Assembly: GCA_038213615.1 (NCBI GenBank)
Contig: JBBQSV010000006.1
Span: forward strand, 1 to 34,260
Direction of reading: 5' to 3'
Length of the DNA stretch: 34,260 bases
Source of the DNA: JBBQSV01 sp038213615
Lineage (GTDB): Bacteria; Patescibacteriota; Saccharimonadia; Saccharimonadales; OMJO01
Shown: piece by piece, positions 15,877 through 22,337 of the stretch
Numbering within the stretch: the stretch's first letter is position 1
How the letters are laid out: each line of letters begins with the position of its first letter
Translations under genes and position numbers: made by a program
Notes under the pieces: generated by a model
Told to the model about the DNA's origin: nothing
The model's database searches: none
The model's input: the letters and a program-made list of their open reading frames with translations, nothing else

Positions 15877-16443
15877 CTAAATTAGCAGTTTGGCCTTTTT
15901 AAAGTGGGCCTCGGCATGATCTGTGAAGTTCCCGCTCTCCACTACAAGATACGAAACAAACTTATCCAGACCCAGTTGGTCAATCAAAAATCCGATCTCG
16001 TTTTGGCTGTCAAAAGGATGAATCCAGCAACTTTTTTGCAGCATGTAAAGCCCCAACTCTGCCAGCTTAGAAGCAAAAACTCGTCTGTGATTATTACGCG
16101 AAGTGGGTATATCAAACAACACCAGTCGCCACTTTCCGTCCCAGGAACGCGGAGTCTTTATCGTTAATGCATCGAATTCTAGCTTGATGTAGCGCTTCTG
16201 GCCTCTGCCTGTAAGACGACAGTCAAGTGATCCATCACGGCGAGCCTTAACCTCGATTAGCTTTCGGTATTTTAGGTAGCTGACTGTCTTTTTGGCACTC
16301 TTACTGTCCATGTGCTTCATGAGCATGTCTGTTAGGATTAAAGAGTTTGGTGCCACAAATGACCCAGTGACCGACGCCGCTAAGCCAATCAGTTTTATAG
16401 CTTCCTTGGCATAAACCCTAACCGGGGTATAGGACTGTACCAT
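15877..16443 (-). CDS. PaaX-like protein with winged helix and Cas2-like fold
   Basis: 188 aa. The N-terminal part (about 25-95) looks like a winged helix (DSKSAKKTVSYLKYRKLIEV, then LTGRGQKRY). The C-terminal half carries KWRLVLFDIPTSRNNHRRVF, a strand and arginine-containing helix typical of the ferredoxin-like fold shared by PaaX regulators and Cas2, then LQKSCWIHPF. No CRISPR repeats or other cas genes are nearby, so a regulatory or toxin-like role is more likely than adaptation. It is a single gene between a 26-nt inverted repeat pair that includes its own TATAAT, which fits autoregulation or a small mobile unit. Transcribed from a leaderless-type promoter. Confidence 0.75.
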   Translation of the reverse strand: MVQSYTPVRVYAKEAIKLIGLAASVTGSFVAPNSLILTDMLMKHMDSKSAKKTVSYLKYRKLIEVKARRDGSLDCRLTGRGQKRYIKLEFDALTIKTPRSWDGKWRLVLFDIPTSRNNHRRVFASKLAELGLYMLQKSCWIHPFDSQNEIGFLIDQLGLDKFVSYLVVESGNFTDHAEAHFKKAKLLI

Positions 16444-16445
16444 CC

Positions 16446-16471
16446 ATCACATTATAGAACATATGCGCAGG
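16446..16471 (-). repeat. Inverted repeat flanking the PaaX/Cas2-like gene, right copy
   Basis: 26 nt that pair 24/26 with 15812-15837. This copy contains the TATAAT box of the gene and a CATATG core. Confidence 0.7.
16451..16456 (-). promoter_or_regulatory. -10 box of the PaaX/Cas2-like gene
   Basis: TATAAT on the minus strand, 7 nt before the ATG at 16443; inside the inverted repeat. Confidence 0.6.
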
Positions 16472-16510
16472 AACGTGATGATTAGGAGTATACGGCTGGG
16501 CTAGTTGGGG

Positions 16511-16564
16511 TTAGCCGAGCTTAACTTTGGCGTGGCGAATCACGTTGTCACCGATTTTGTAGCC
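16511..16564 (-). pseudogene. Displaced 3' end of grpE
   Basis: Encodes GYKIGDNVIRHAKVKLG plus stop, matching 13 of 17 residues of the GrpE C-terminus (GYKIGDTVIRHAKVRVK). Most base differences are in third positions. It lies after the 113-aa ORF, as if that ORF had been inserted at the end of grpE and the older end pushed downstream. Confidence 0.8.
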
Positions 16565-16584
16565 CTGGACACTAGTCAAGAGTG

Positions 16585-16926
16585 CTAACACTCCATGAGC
16601 TGTCTGTAATCGTCTGTTGCTACGCAGTCTGAGCCCATCTCTGCACGTCTTTTGGCGTGTCTTAGTGCCACACGTATCACTGACAAATCATCTAAACCAT
16701 CAATATCATCTTTGCTTAGGGGCAGCTCATGCTTGGCCACCAAGTCAGAAAAAACACCTTTAATACAAGTAGCCACCTCAGATACTCGACTCGGGACCCA
16801 GTCCACACTATGCTCTAGCAGATCTTCTAGTACCCCAACCACAAGATCGGCTGTCTCTAGACCCTCAACATGCGGCAACCGGTCACTAACCGGCAGGTCT
16901 AATGCACTAGCTTCAAAATCAGCCAT
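16585..16926 (-). CDS. Unknown 113-aa protein inserted after grpE
   Basis: The ATG overlaps the grpE stop by one base (TAATG). The protein is acidic and mostly helical (ETADLVVGVLEDLLEHSV, SVIRVALRHAKRRAEMG) with two cysteines. No family is recognised and there is no membrane segment. It lies between the working grpE end and a displaced second grpE 3' end (16511-16564), which suggests it arrived as a small cassette together with a replacement 3' end. Being in the hrcA-grpE transcript, it would follow heat-shock control. Confidence 0.7.
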   Translation of the reverse strand: MADFEASALDLPVSDRLPHVEGLETADLVVGVLEDLLEHSVDWVPSRVSEVATCIKGVFSDLVAKHELPLSKDDIDGLDDLSVIRVALRHAKRRAEMGSDCVATDDYRQLMEC

Positions 16927-17369
16927 TACTTAACTCTAACCTTGGCATGACGGATCACAGTGTCACCGATTTTATAGCCAGCTTGCAGCTCTTCGCTGAT
17001 AAGTTCTGTGCCGTCATCGGCACTCACGGCCTCGTGCAAGTGGGGATTGAACACTTCGCCTACAGTTTTGATGCGCTCTACACCCATTTGCTGCAGGGTC
17101 TGTTCGAACTGGCTAACTATGCCCTGCACGCCCTTGACAAAATTATCGTCTTTTAGGCCGGCTGGTACATGTTTGAGCGCTAGTTCAAAGTGATCAATAA
17201 CTGGTAACAGTTGCTCGATGACATCTGTTTTGACCATGTTCTTGAGCCCAGCCATTTGCTCGGTATGCTGACGACGAATATTAACTGCATCGGCTCGTTC
17301 GCGCTGCAAGGCATCTGTCAATTCTGCAATCTGCTGTAGTAAATCTGCTTGGGTTGGTTTTTTATTCAT
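16926..17369 (-). CDS. grpE: Nucleotide exchange factor GrpE
   Basis: 147 aa. An N-terminal coiled coil (about 7-60, QIAELTDALQRERADAVNIR) leads to helices with LLPVIDHFELALKHVP and the C-terminal beta-wing HEAVSADDGTELISEELQAGYKIGDTVIRHAKVRV. It releases ADP from DnaK. The gene overlaps hrcA by 8 nt, and AAGGAG precedes the ATG. The 3' end is duplicated 360 bp downstream in a diverged form, so the current end may have been supplied by an insertion. Confidence 0.95.
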   Translation of the reverse strand: MNKKPTQADLLQQIAELTDALQRERADAVNIRRQHTEQMAGLKNMVKTDVIEQLLPVIDHFELALKHVPAGLKDDNFVKGVQGIVSQFEQTLQQMGVERIKTVGEVFNPHLHEAVSADDGTELISEELQAGYKIGDTVIRHAKVRVK

Positions 17370-18066
17370 ACAATGCTCCTTCTAACGCCTGGCCAGCTTG
17401 GCGGACTAGGCGCATTACGTCACGGTATTGCTGGCGAGTGGGGCCCAAAACACCGATGTAGCTTCTGTCGCTGTACGGACTACGAAATCGACTGATTATC
17501 AGGCTGGCACCAGCACTACGGCCGATTGGGTTCTCTGCCCCGATATATACACTTAGTGGTTCGTTTGGCGCTGTTTCACGCAACCAAGGCTCTAGGTTAT
17601 CTAGTAGTCTGGCTACTTGCTGTACTTGGTCGCCGTTCATAAACTCTGGCTGGCCAAATAGGTTAGACAAGCCACTCATGTAGAGCTGATCACCCAGCGT
17701 AGCTAGACCCAAATTGCTGGTAAGTTCTACTAGGGTGTCTACGGCGTTACGAATGGTACGTTCTGGCAAGCCACCGCCCTCTACACGAGCCGTCAGAGCC
17801 CTAGAGGCCCGATGTTGGCCGGTAATCTCTGGTGTTTCACTGACAGCATTAACATACAAACGATAGCCTTTGTCGGTTGGTACACGACCTGCGCTAGTGT
17901 GAGGCTGAGCAATTAGGCCCAAACGCTCTAGCTCGGCCATTTCGGCACGGATTGTCGCCGGCGACACATTAAAGGCCTTGGCCAATAAATTAGAGCCCAC
18001 CGGGCTGGCGACTTCGGCGTATTGCTCCACAATAGAAGACAAAATTTGGCGTTGCCTATCTGTCAT
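17362..18066 (-). CDS. hrcA: Heat-shock repressor HrcA
   Basis: 234 aa with the ATG at 18066; the longer GTG frame starts inside the CIRCE element and would precede transcription. An N-terminal winged helix (MTDRQRQILSSIVEQYAE, PVGSNLLAKAFNVSPATIRAEM, LIAQPHTSAGRVPTDKGYR) binds CIRCE. The GAF-like core and dimerisation part is shorter than in typical HrcA (about 340 aa), but the end YIGVLGPTRQQYRDVMRLV is present, so the gene seems complete. It represses the hrcA-grpE and dnaK operons. Its promoter overlaps CIRCE, giving autoregulation. Confidence 0.95.
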   Translation of the reverse strand: MTDRQRQILSSIVEQYAEVASPVGSNLLAKAFNVSPATIRAEMAELERLGLIAQPHTSAGRVPTDKGYRLYVNAVSETPEITGQHRASRALTARVEGGGLPERTIRNAVDTLVELTSNLGLATLGDQLYMSGLSNLFGQPEFMNGDQVQQVARLLDNLEPWLRETAPNEPLSVYIGAENPIGRSAGASLIISRFRSPYSDRSYIGVLGPTRQQYRDVMRLVRQAGQALEGALYE

Positions 18067-18075
18067 AATGACCAA

Positions 18076-18104
18076 ACTATACCATTTTGGCACTAACGTT
18101 ACAA
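18076..18104 (-). promoter_or_regulatory. hrcA-grpE promoter
   Basis: Minus strand TTGTAA (18099-18104), 17-nt spacer, TATAGT (18076-18081), then 9 nt to the ATG. It overlaps the CIRCE element and gives a leaderless or near-leaderless transcript. Confidence 0.65.
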
Positions 18105-18113
18105 GAGTGCTAA
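18087..18113. promoter_or_regulatory. CIRCE operator of hrcA
   Basis: TTGGCACTA - 9 nt - GAGTGCTAA: one arm is perfect, the other has two changes from consensus. Located across the hrcA -35/spacer. Confidence 0.88.
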
Positions 18114-18122
18114 GTTAGCCTA

Positions 18123-19100
18123 CTACACCGGGCCAGTACATGCTACGGCACTACCCAATTGATGATTATAGACGTTTGGTAATATCATTATTGAGTTATC
18201 GCCGGCATCTATAATGTTATCCCCATTTAGGTTAGCTCTTTTTTGTACAGGATCGGTCAGAGTACTGGGGTCTTTGCCGTAAACGGTTGGCAATATAAGA
18301 GTACTGTGGTCGGCAGCATCAACGCATCCGTCTTGATCTAGGTCGGCTTGCTTGAAGCTACGGTTTACATAGAACGTCACCGCGTCACTCGACGTACTTT
18401 GGCCATTACCATCAGCAACTGCTGTAATCGTATGAATGCTACGATTGGGATAAGTGGTCGTGTTACTAAAATCGAACGATAGGGTGTAATTACCGCTACC
18501 CGTAGACGTAGCTGCAGCTGTAGCTGCCCCGCTATCAATCTTAAATGTAACCTGATCAACAGAACCACTGCCGATAGTAGCATGTGCTTTTAGAGTATAT
18601 GCGTTACGTGCGTCATCAAAACTAGATGGAGCTGTTACGTCCACCACTGGGGCTGGGCCACTAGGCACACAGTTATCGCCGAGACCAGTAGGAGTACATG
18701 CCCCAGACCCAGCAGGTGTGAATATTAGTCTGTCTACACCAACATTTGGCTGGGTGCCCAACAATACTATGTTGTGAGAACCTGCTGTCAAAGGAACAGA
18801 TGCAGTTGTTGAACTGACCCAGTCCCAGTTAGCGTCAGTGGCAGTTACGGTGTAACACGTGTTATCGATCTTTAGCACGAAAGAATTATTTGTAGCATCA
18901 GAGCGTAAAATACGTGCCCATACCATGTAATTGCCAGCCGTAGGCACCGGCAGAGTTTGCGTTACTGTACCATAGGGAGCTGCCGGGCAGGATGCTACTG
19001 CCCCCACCTTTGAATGACCAGCTACTAATTGAACTGCTATAGCCAAAAAGGCCACTAAGGCAAATTTTGTGGCGTAGTTCAGTTTTGCTAAATTCTTCAT
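18123..19100 (-). CDS. Secreted CBM-like, Ig-like and dockerin-like protein
   Basis: 325 aa. Signal peptide (about 1-35, FALVAFLAIAVQLVAGH). Residues about 38-130 look like a CBM6/35-type module (NYMVWARILRSDATNNSFVL, TAGSHNIVLLGTQPNVGVDR). Residues about 150-245 form an Ig-like domain (DQVTFKIDSGAA, HTITAVADGNGQ). The C-terminus carries two calcium-loop-like repeats, DLDQDGCVDAADHSTLIL and NLNGDNIIDAGDNSIMIL, as in type I dockerins. Its start overlaps the stop of the cohesin-like gene by 4 nt, so the two are coupled. Proposed role: secreted glycan-binding protein docked on the cohesin-like membrane protein. Calls rest on motif resemblance only. Confidence 0.72.
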   Translation of the reverse strand: MKNLAKLNYATKFALVAFLAIAVQLVAGHSKVGAVASCPAAPYGTVTQTLPVPTAGNYMVWARILRSDATNNSFVLKIDNTCYTVTATDANWDWVSSTTASVPLTAGSHNIVLLGTQPNVGVDRLIFTPAGSGACTPTGLGDNCVPSGPAPVVDVTAPSSFDDARNAYTLKAHATIGSGSVDQVTFKIDSGAATAAATSTGSGNYTLSFDFSNTTTYPNRSIHTITAVADGNGQSTSSDAVTFYVNRSFKQADLDQDGCVDAADHSTLILPTVYGKDPSTLTDPVQKRANLNGDNIIDAGDNSIMILPNVYNHQLGSAVACTGPV

Positions 19101-20560
19101 ACGCCTGGGCCCGAGTTATCTTGTGGCGCTACAACTGTACCCGGATCTGGATTAGCTACAATCTGAATGCCATCACCAGCACCAGTTGATGAGGTTGGCT
19201 CTTCAAACTTTAGGCCACCTTTACCACCGCCGCCGCCGAGCATCCCACCGGTAGAACGGCCACTCATGATTTTTTTGAGTATCAGGACTGCTACAACAAG
19301 TGCTACCACCACTATGACTATGATTATCCACATCGATGAACCTCCACCCTTGACTACCAGGTCACTATAGGTAAGGTCAAAGTTTTGTACTGGTGCCGTT
19401 TGCGAACTACCAGAGCCACTTACATTGTTTGTTACTTCTATAGTCTGTACATAATCTTTACCGTCCTGATTGTATACAACAGTGTGCGTACCAGGTTGTA
19501 CGCCTGTAAAGCTAGCTACGCCCTTGTCATCACTCTTGACAGTAACTGGGTCTGAGTGGAAAGTAATATCTTGATTAGCTACTGGTTTTTTATTCTTATC
19601 TAAGACCGTCACACTGATATCTAGGCCCTTGGTAGTGAAGGAACTGGTGTCGCCTTCTGTCTTTTTACCGCCATTAACACTTACAGATCGGAAACTATAA
19701 GTTGTACCAGGCACCAATAGACCGTCTTTAATGCTTACCTGTGAGCCACTAACGGTGCTGGTTTGCCCGTTAAAGCTTCCGTCTGGGCCATATTCTATGT
19801 AAGCCTGGAAGGCTTTATCGGCATTTAGGGAGAATGTAGCGCTAGTATATTGAACGTCTGTGGCTTCGGCAGTAACTGCTACAACACCAGCTGTAACGAC
19901 CTTCTTTTTGGGTGCGGGTGGGCATTTAGATTTACCTGGGCAATTACACGCTGTGCATGGTGGAGGTGGGGGTGGAGGTGGGCATTTAGATTTACCTGGG
20001 CAGTCACAAGCTGTGCAGCGTGGAGGACATTTCGTAGGATTACAGCCACCACATTCTTGTGTGCAATGAGGCGCAGCCGTCAACGAGATACTTTTACTTG
20101 CGGCGGCAGGCGTTACGCTGGTTCCGTAATAGGCGTGACCAGTAACACCAACAGAGGCGCTTACACCACTCACCTTTGCCTTACAGCTAGTGGTGAACAC
20201 TTTGGACTGAGCGGTAACACCAACACTACCACCCGTGAGTGCCCTGTCCACAGATATGGTGCCGCTGCCCGTGACGGCAGCACTGGGAGCTTGCGTAAAT
20301 GGCGATCCACCGAAGTTAGGCGCACCACAACTTAATTGGCTGGGGTCGTATGTAAAGGTCAAAGTGACTTCATTAATGGCGCTACCGGGGTTTAACCCGA
20401 CAGTAACTGTGCCAGAGGACCCAGACTGAATGCTAGAAGGCGCCGAAACGTACCAACTTCCTGCGCTGGCGGCAAAGATGCTGTTAACAAAAAAACCACC
20501 GACTAATACAATTGCCGCAACAAATGCTAGTAATTTTGAGTTTTTCTTAAAAAATTTCAT
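19097..20560 (-). CDS. Cohesin-like, Fn3-containing membrane protein with Cys/Pro-rich linker
   Basis: 487 aa with the ATG at 20560 (MKFFKKNSKLL); an in-frame TTG lies 4 codons upstream. A signal peptide or anchor (about 10-33) precedes a cohesin-like domain (TVTVGLNPGSAINEVTLTF, YDPSQLS; about 40-165). A Cys/Pro linker follows with two CTACxCPGKSKCPP units (about 170-215), then a fibronectin-III-like domain and a SpaA/carboxypeptidase-regulatory-like domain (KPVANQDITFHSDPVTVKSD). A transmembrane helix (about 415-437, MWIIIVIVVVALVVAVLIL) and a Gly-rich cytoplasmic tail end it. With the overlapping dockerin-like gene it would form a surface docking pair. Confidence 0.72.
   Translation of the reverse strand: MKFFKKNSKLLAFVAAIVLVGGFFVNSIFAASAGSWYVSAPSSIQSGSSGTVTVGLNPGSAINEVTLTFTYDPSQLSCGAPNFGGSPFTQAPSAAVTGSGTISVDRALTGGSVGVTAQSKVFTTSCKAKVSGVSASVGVTGHAYYGTSVTPAAASKSISLTAAPHCTQECGGCNPTKCPPRCTACDCPGKSKCPPPPPPPPCTACNCPGKSKCPPAPKKKVVTAGVVAVTAEATDVQYTSATFSLNADKAFQAYIEYGPDGSFNGQTSTVSGSQVSIKDGLLVPGTTYSFRSVSVNGGKKTEGDTSSFTTKGLDISVTVLDKNKKPVANQDITFHSDPVTVKSDDKGVASFTGVQPGTHTVVYNQDGKDYVQTIEVTNNVSGSGSSQTAPVQNFDLTYSDLVVKGGGSSMWIIIVIVVVALVVAVLILKKIMSGRSTGGMLGGGGGKGGLKFEEPTSSTGAGDGIQIVANPDPGTVVAPQDNSGPGV
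19920..20033 (-). repeat. 60-bp tandem repeat in the cohesin-like gene
   Basis: Two copies exactly 60 bp apart encode the Cys/Pro linker unit CTACxCPGKSKCPP, separated by a proline run. The high identity suggests recent slippage or duplication. Confidence 0.8.
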
Positions 20561-20666
20561 ACCCTTTAACAACTAGAATAGTGCATAAGTTGGGCCAATG
20601 CAAATAGCTTTTGGTTAAAAAGTAACTGGCCTTACTAACAACATGCTCTAACCAATAAGTTATAAG

Positions 20667-20675
20667 TTATCCACA
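20667..20675 (+). other. Single DnaA-box-like nonamer
   Basis: TTATCCACA, a perfect DnaA-box sequence, in the divergent spacer. It stands alone, so it does not mark an origin. Confidence 0.3.
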
Positions 20676-20736
20676 TCTACGGTTGCAATTTAGTTACCAC
20701 AAGAGTTTAGTAGGTTGTATAAAATAAGGAGCAAGC

Positions 20737-21159
20737 ATGCCAAACGTAGATATTAATGTAACCGCTCTTATAATAGCGGTAGTAGTAAATATGATCATAG
20801 GTTTTGTCTGGTACGCACCCCAGGTGTTTGGTAACGCCTGGATGAAGATGAACGGAATCAGCAAAAAAGACATGAAAAGCGGCCGCTTGGTCCCGATATT
20901 GGCAATGTTAGTTCTAGCTATCGTTCAGGCTGTTGTTTTAAAACACTTTATTGTTTACGCCCAACACTACAACACCGGCTATTCCACCACAGAGGCTGGA
21001 TTTTTGACCGGTTTGTGGGCCTGGGTTGGCTTTGTGGCCCCAGTTATGGGCGCTAGCTACATGTTTGCTGGTAGGCGCAAGAAGCTACTAGCCATAGACA
21101 CTGGATACTATCTAGTTGCCTTGCCCCTGATGGGCATGATCCTATCACATTGGGTTTAA
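20737..21159 (+). CDS. DUF1761-like membrane protein
   Basis: 140 aa with four hydrophobic segments (near residues 7-27, 52-74, 86-106 and 115-138). The FVWYAPQVFGNAWMKMNGISK segment after the first helix is the recognisable DUF1761 signature; the family's function is not established. AAGGAG lies 6 nt before the ATG, one of the few clear Shine-Dalgarno sites here, and a TATAAA -10-like box lies about 15 nt farther upstream. Divergent from the cohesin-like gene. Confidence 0.8.
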   Translation: MPNVDINVTALIIAVVVNMIIGFVWYAPQVFGNAWMKMNGISKKDMKSGRLVPILAMLVLAIVQAVVLKHFIVYAQHYNTGYSTTEAGFLTGLWAWVGFVAPVMGASYMFAGRRKKLLAIDTGYYLVALPLMGMILSHWV

Positions 21160-21165
21160 ATGTGT

Positions 21166-21194
21166 TTGACATCATTTGTCGATAAACATAAGAT
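21166..21194 (+). promoter_or_regulatory. Promoter of the peptidoglycan-binding gene
   Basis: TTGACA (21166-21171), 17-nt spacer, TAAGAT (21189-21194); about 22 nt of leader before the ATG at 21223. Confidence 0.65.
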
Positions 21195-21222
21195 ATAAGT
21201 AACATTGTATGAAATAAAAAAC

Positions 21223-21732
21223 ATGAACATCAAACAAACCAAACTCAACCCTCCAAACCAAACAGGATTTGGGCATCACATAGTGCTAGTTGGCTTTGTG
21301 CTGCTATTTGTTATTGGTGGCATATATATGTTGGTTGCTGGCCGCGCCCAGGCTCCATCTTATGACAACCCGCTAAATACTGGCATCGTAAGAGATTGCA
21401 CCCTGAGTGGTACCGAGTCTGTAACTACCTCTATAAATGGCGTACAACAAACACGAAAAGATGTGCCTTACTACCAGACACTAAAAAAAGGCCAACCTAG
21501 TAGCGACTGCGTTAGGAGTCTACAAAACTTGCTGAATTATCGCTGCTCGATTGCTGGCAAATCATCCAAGCTGGACCTAAGCGGCAAATTTGATAACCGA
21601 ACAACTAGCGCTCTAAGGAGCTTCCAAAAGGATCTAGGTATTTCTGCAGAAAACGGCACAGTTGGCTCACGCACCTGGGGAGTCTTGCAGGTATTAGACC
21701 CCGCCAAAGCCGGCCAACTCAGCTGCGTCTAG
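21223..21732 (+). CDS. Membrane-anchored peptidoglycan-binding domain protein
   Basis: 169 aa from the ATG at 21223; a TTG at 21205 is possible but only about 4 nt after the predicted transcription start. One transmembrane helix (about 20-40, VLVGFVLLFVIGGIYMLVAG) ends in GRAQA. The C-terminal 75 residues form a PG_binding_1-like domain: TLKKGQPSSDCVRSLQNLLN, LSGKFDNRTTSALRSFQKDLG, GTVGSRTWGVLQ. Three cysteines after the helix may form disulfides. Predicted role: extracytoplasmic attachment to peptidoglycan. It converges with and overlaps the next gene by 4 nt. Confidence 0.82.
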   Translation: MNIKQTKLNPPNQTGFGHHIVLVGFVLLFVIGGIYMLVAGRAQAPSYDNPLNTGIVRDCTLSGTESVTTSINGVQQTRKDVPYYQTLKKGQPSSDCVRSLQNLLNYRCSIAGKSSKLDLSGKFDNRTTSALRSFQKDLGISAENGTVGSRTWGVLQVLDPAKAGQLSCV

Positions 21733-22292
21733 CCAGTCGCGGCTAACGCGGCTAGATGACCAATGCCAGCTAACAGCGTAACCTCATACTCTGGCAAATC
21801 AGCGTTATTTGTACCATATTCATAGTAATGAAATGCCCAGCCAGCCTCGCCAATATGCCCTTCAGCCATTGCGTGAAGCTCTGGCGAGCCCAAAAGTCTA
21901 AAGTTTGCTGGTCTGTTAGGGCTAACCCAGCACCTAAATTGATTTTGTGGTAGCGTATCCCCGGTCAATTCCGCAAATACGTCGCGCATAACCTTCGTCA
22001 CTGATCTGGCAGTTTTTTTAGCAGCTTCGGGCGTAGGATAAGCTCTCATCATGGGTGGCAATGCATACACTTCACCACTATAACTTCTGGCCAAAGGCAC
22101 TGGCCTTAAATCCTCGGGGTAAAGTCCGCTAGCACTCCTTAACGCATGAAACATGTCGTGCTCTAAGTTATCATGTATTCGAAACTCTGCCTCCCCCGCC
22201 AAAAATAAGCGTCTATCGGAGTCAAAACTAAAAGGTAAGCAGCCTGCGTCCGAAATAATTCTTATACACTCGTGTTCATTTATAACGGGCAT
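21729..22292 (-). CDS. Unknown 187-aa soluble protein
   Basis: No family recognised. It is acidic and His-rich around residues 45-60 (HDNLEHDMFHALRSASG), with aromatic segments such as GWAFHYYEYGTNNADLPEYE and a hydrophobic C-terminus (LLAGIGHLAALAATG) too weak for a clear membrane helix. It lies downstream of lepA on the same strand but has its own -10 (TAGTAT, 22299-22304) 6 nt before the ATG. The 3' end overlaps the convergent peptidoglycan-binding gene. Confidence 0.72.
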   Translation of the reverse strand: MPVINEHECIRIISDAGCLPFSFDSDRRLFLAGEAEFRIHDNLEHDMFHALRSASGLYPEDLRPVPLARSYSGEVYALPPMMRAYPTPEAAKKTARSVTKVMRDVFAELTGDTLPQNQFRCWVSPNRPANFRLLGSPELHAMAEGHIGEAGWAFHYYEYGTNNADLPEYEVTLLAGIGHLAALAATG

Positions 22293-22298
22293 GGGGCA

Positions 22299-22304
22299 AT
22301 ACTA
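22299..22304 (-). promoter_or_regulatory. -10 box of the 187-aa gene
   Basis: TAGTAT on the minus strand, 6 nt before the ATG at 22292. Confidence 0.4.
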
Positions 22305-22337
22305 TTAAACATCAACAGCCAATGCAAGCACAAACAG

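Noticed and set aside
15877..16443. CRISPR-Cas locus because of a Cas2-like fold
   Set aside because: No repeat-spacer array and no cas1 or effector gene nearby; the winged helix points to a PaaX-like stand-alone protein.
16577..16585. CIRCE element near GAGTGCTAA before the 113-aa ORF stop
   Set aside because: Only one arm is present; the partner arm at the right spacing is missing.
19850..20335. 161-codon plus-strand ORF
   Set aside because: Antisense to the cohesin-like gene; its Trp/Gly-rich sequence comes from the repeat on the opposite strand.
20667..20675. Replication origin
   Set aside because: Only one DnaA box; no AT-rich unwinding region and no dnaA or dnaN nearby.
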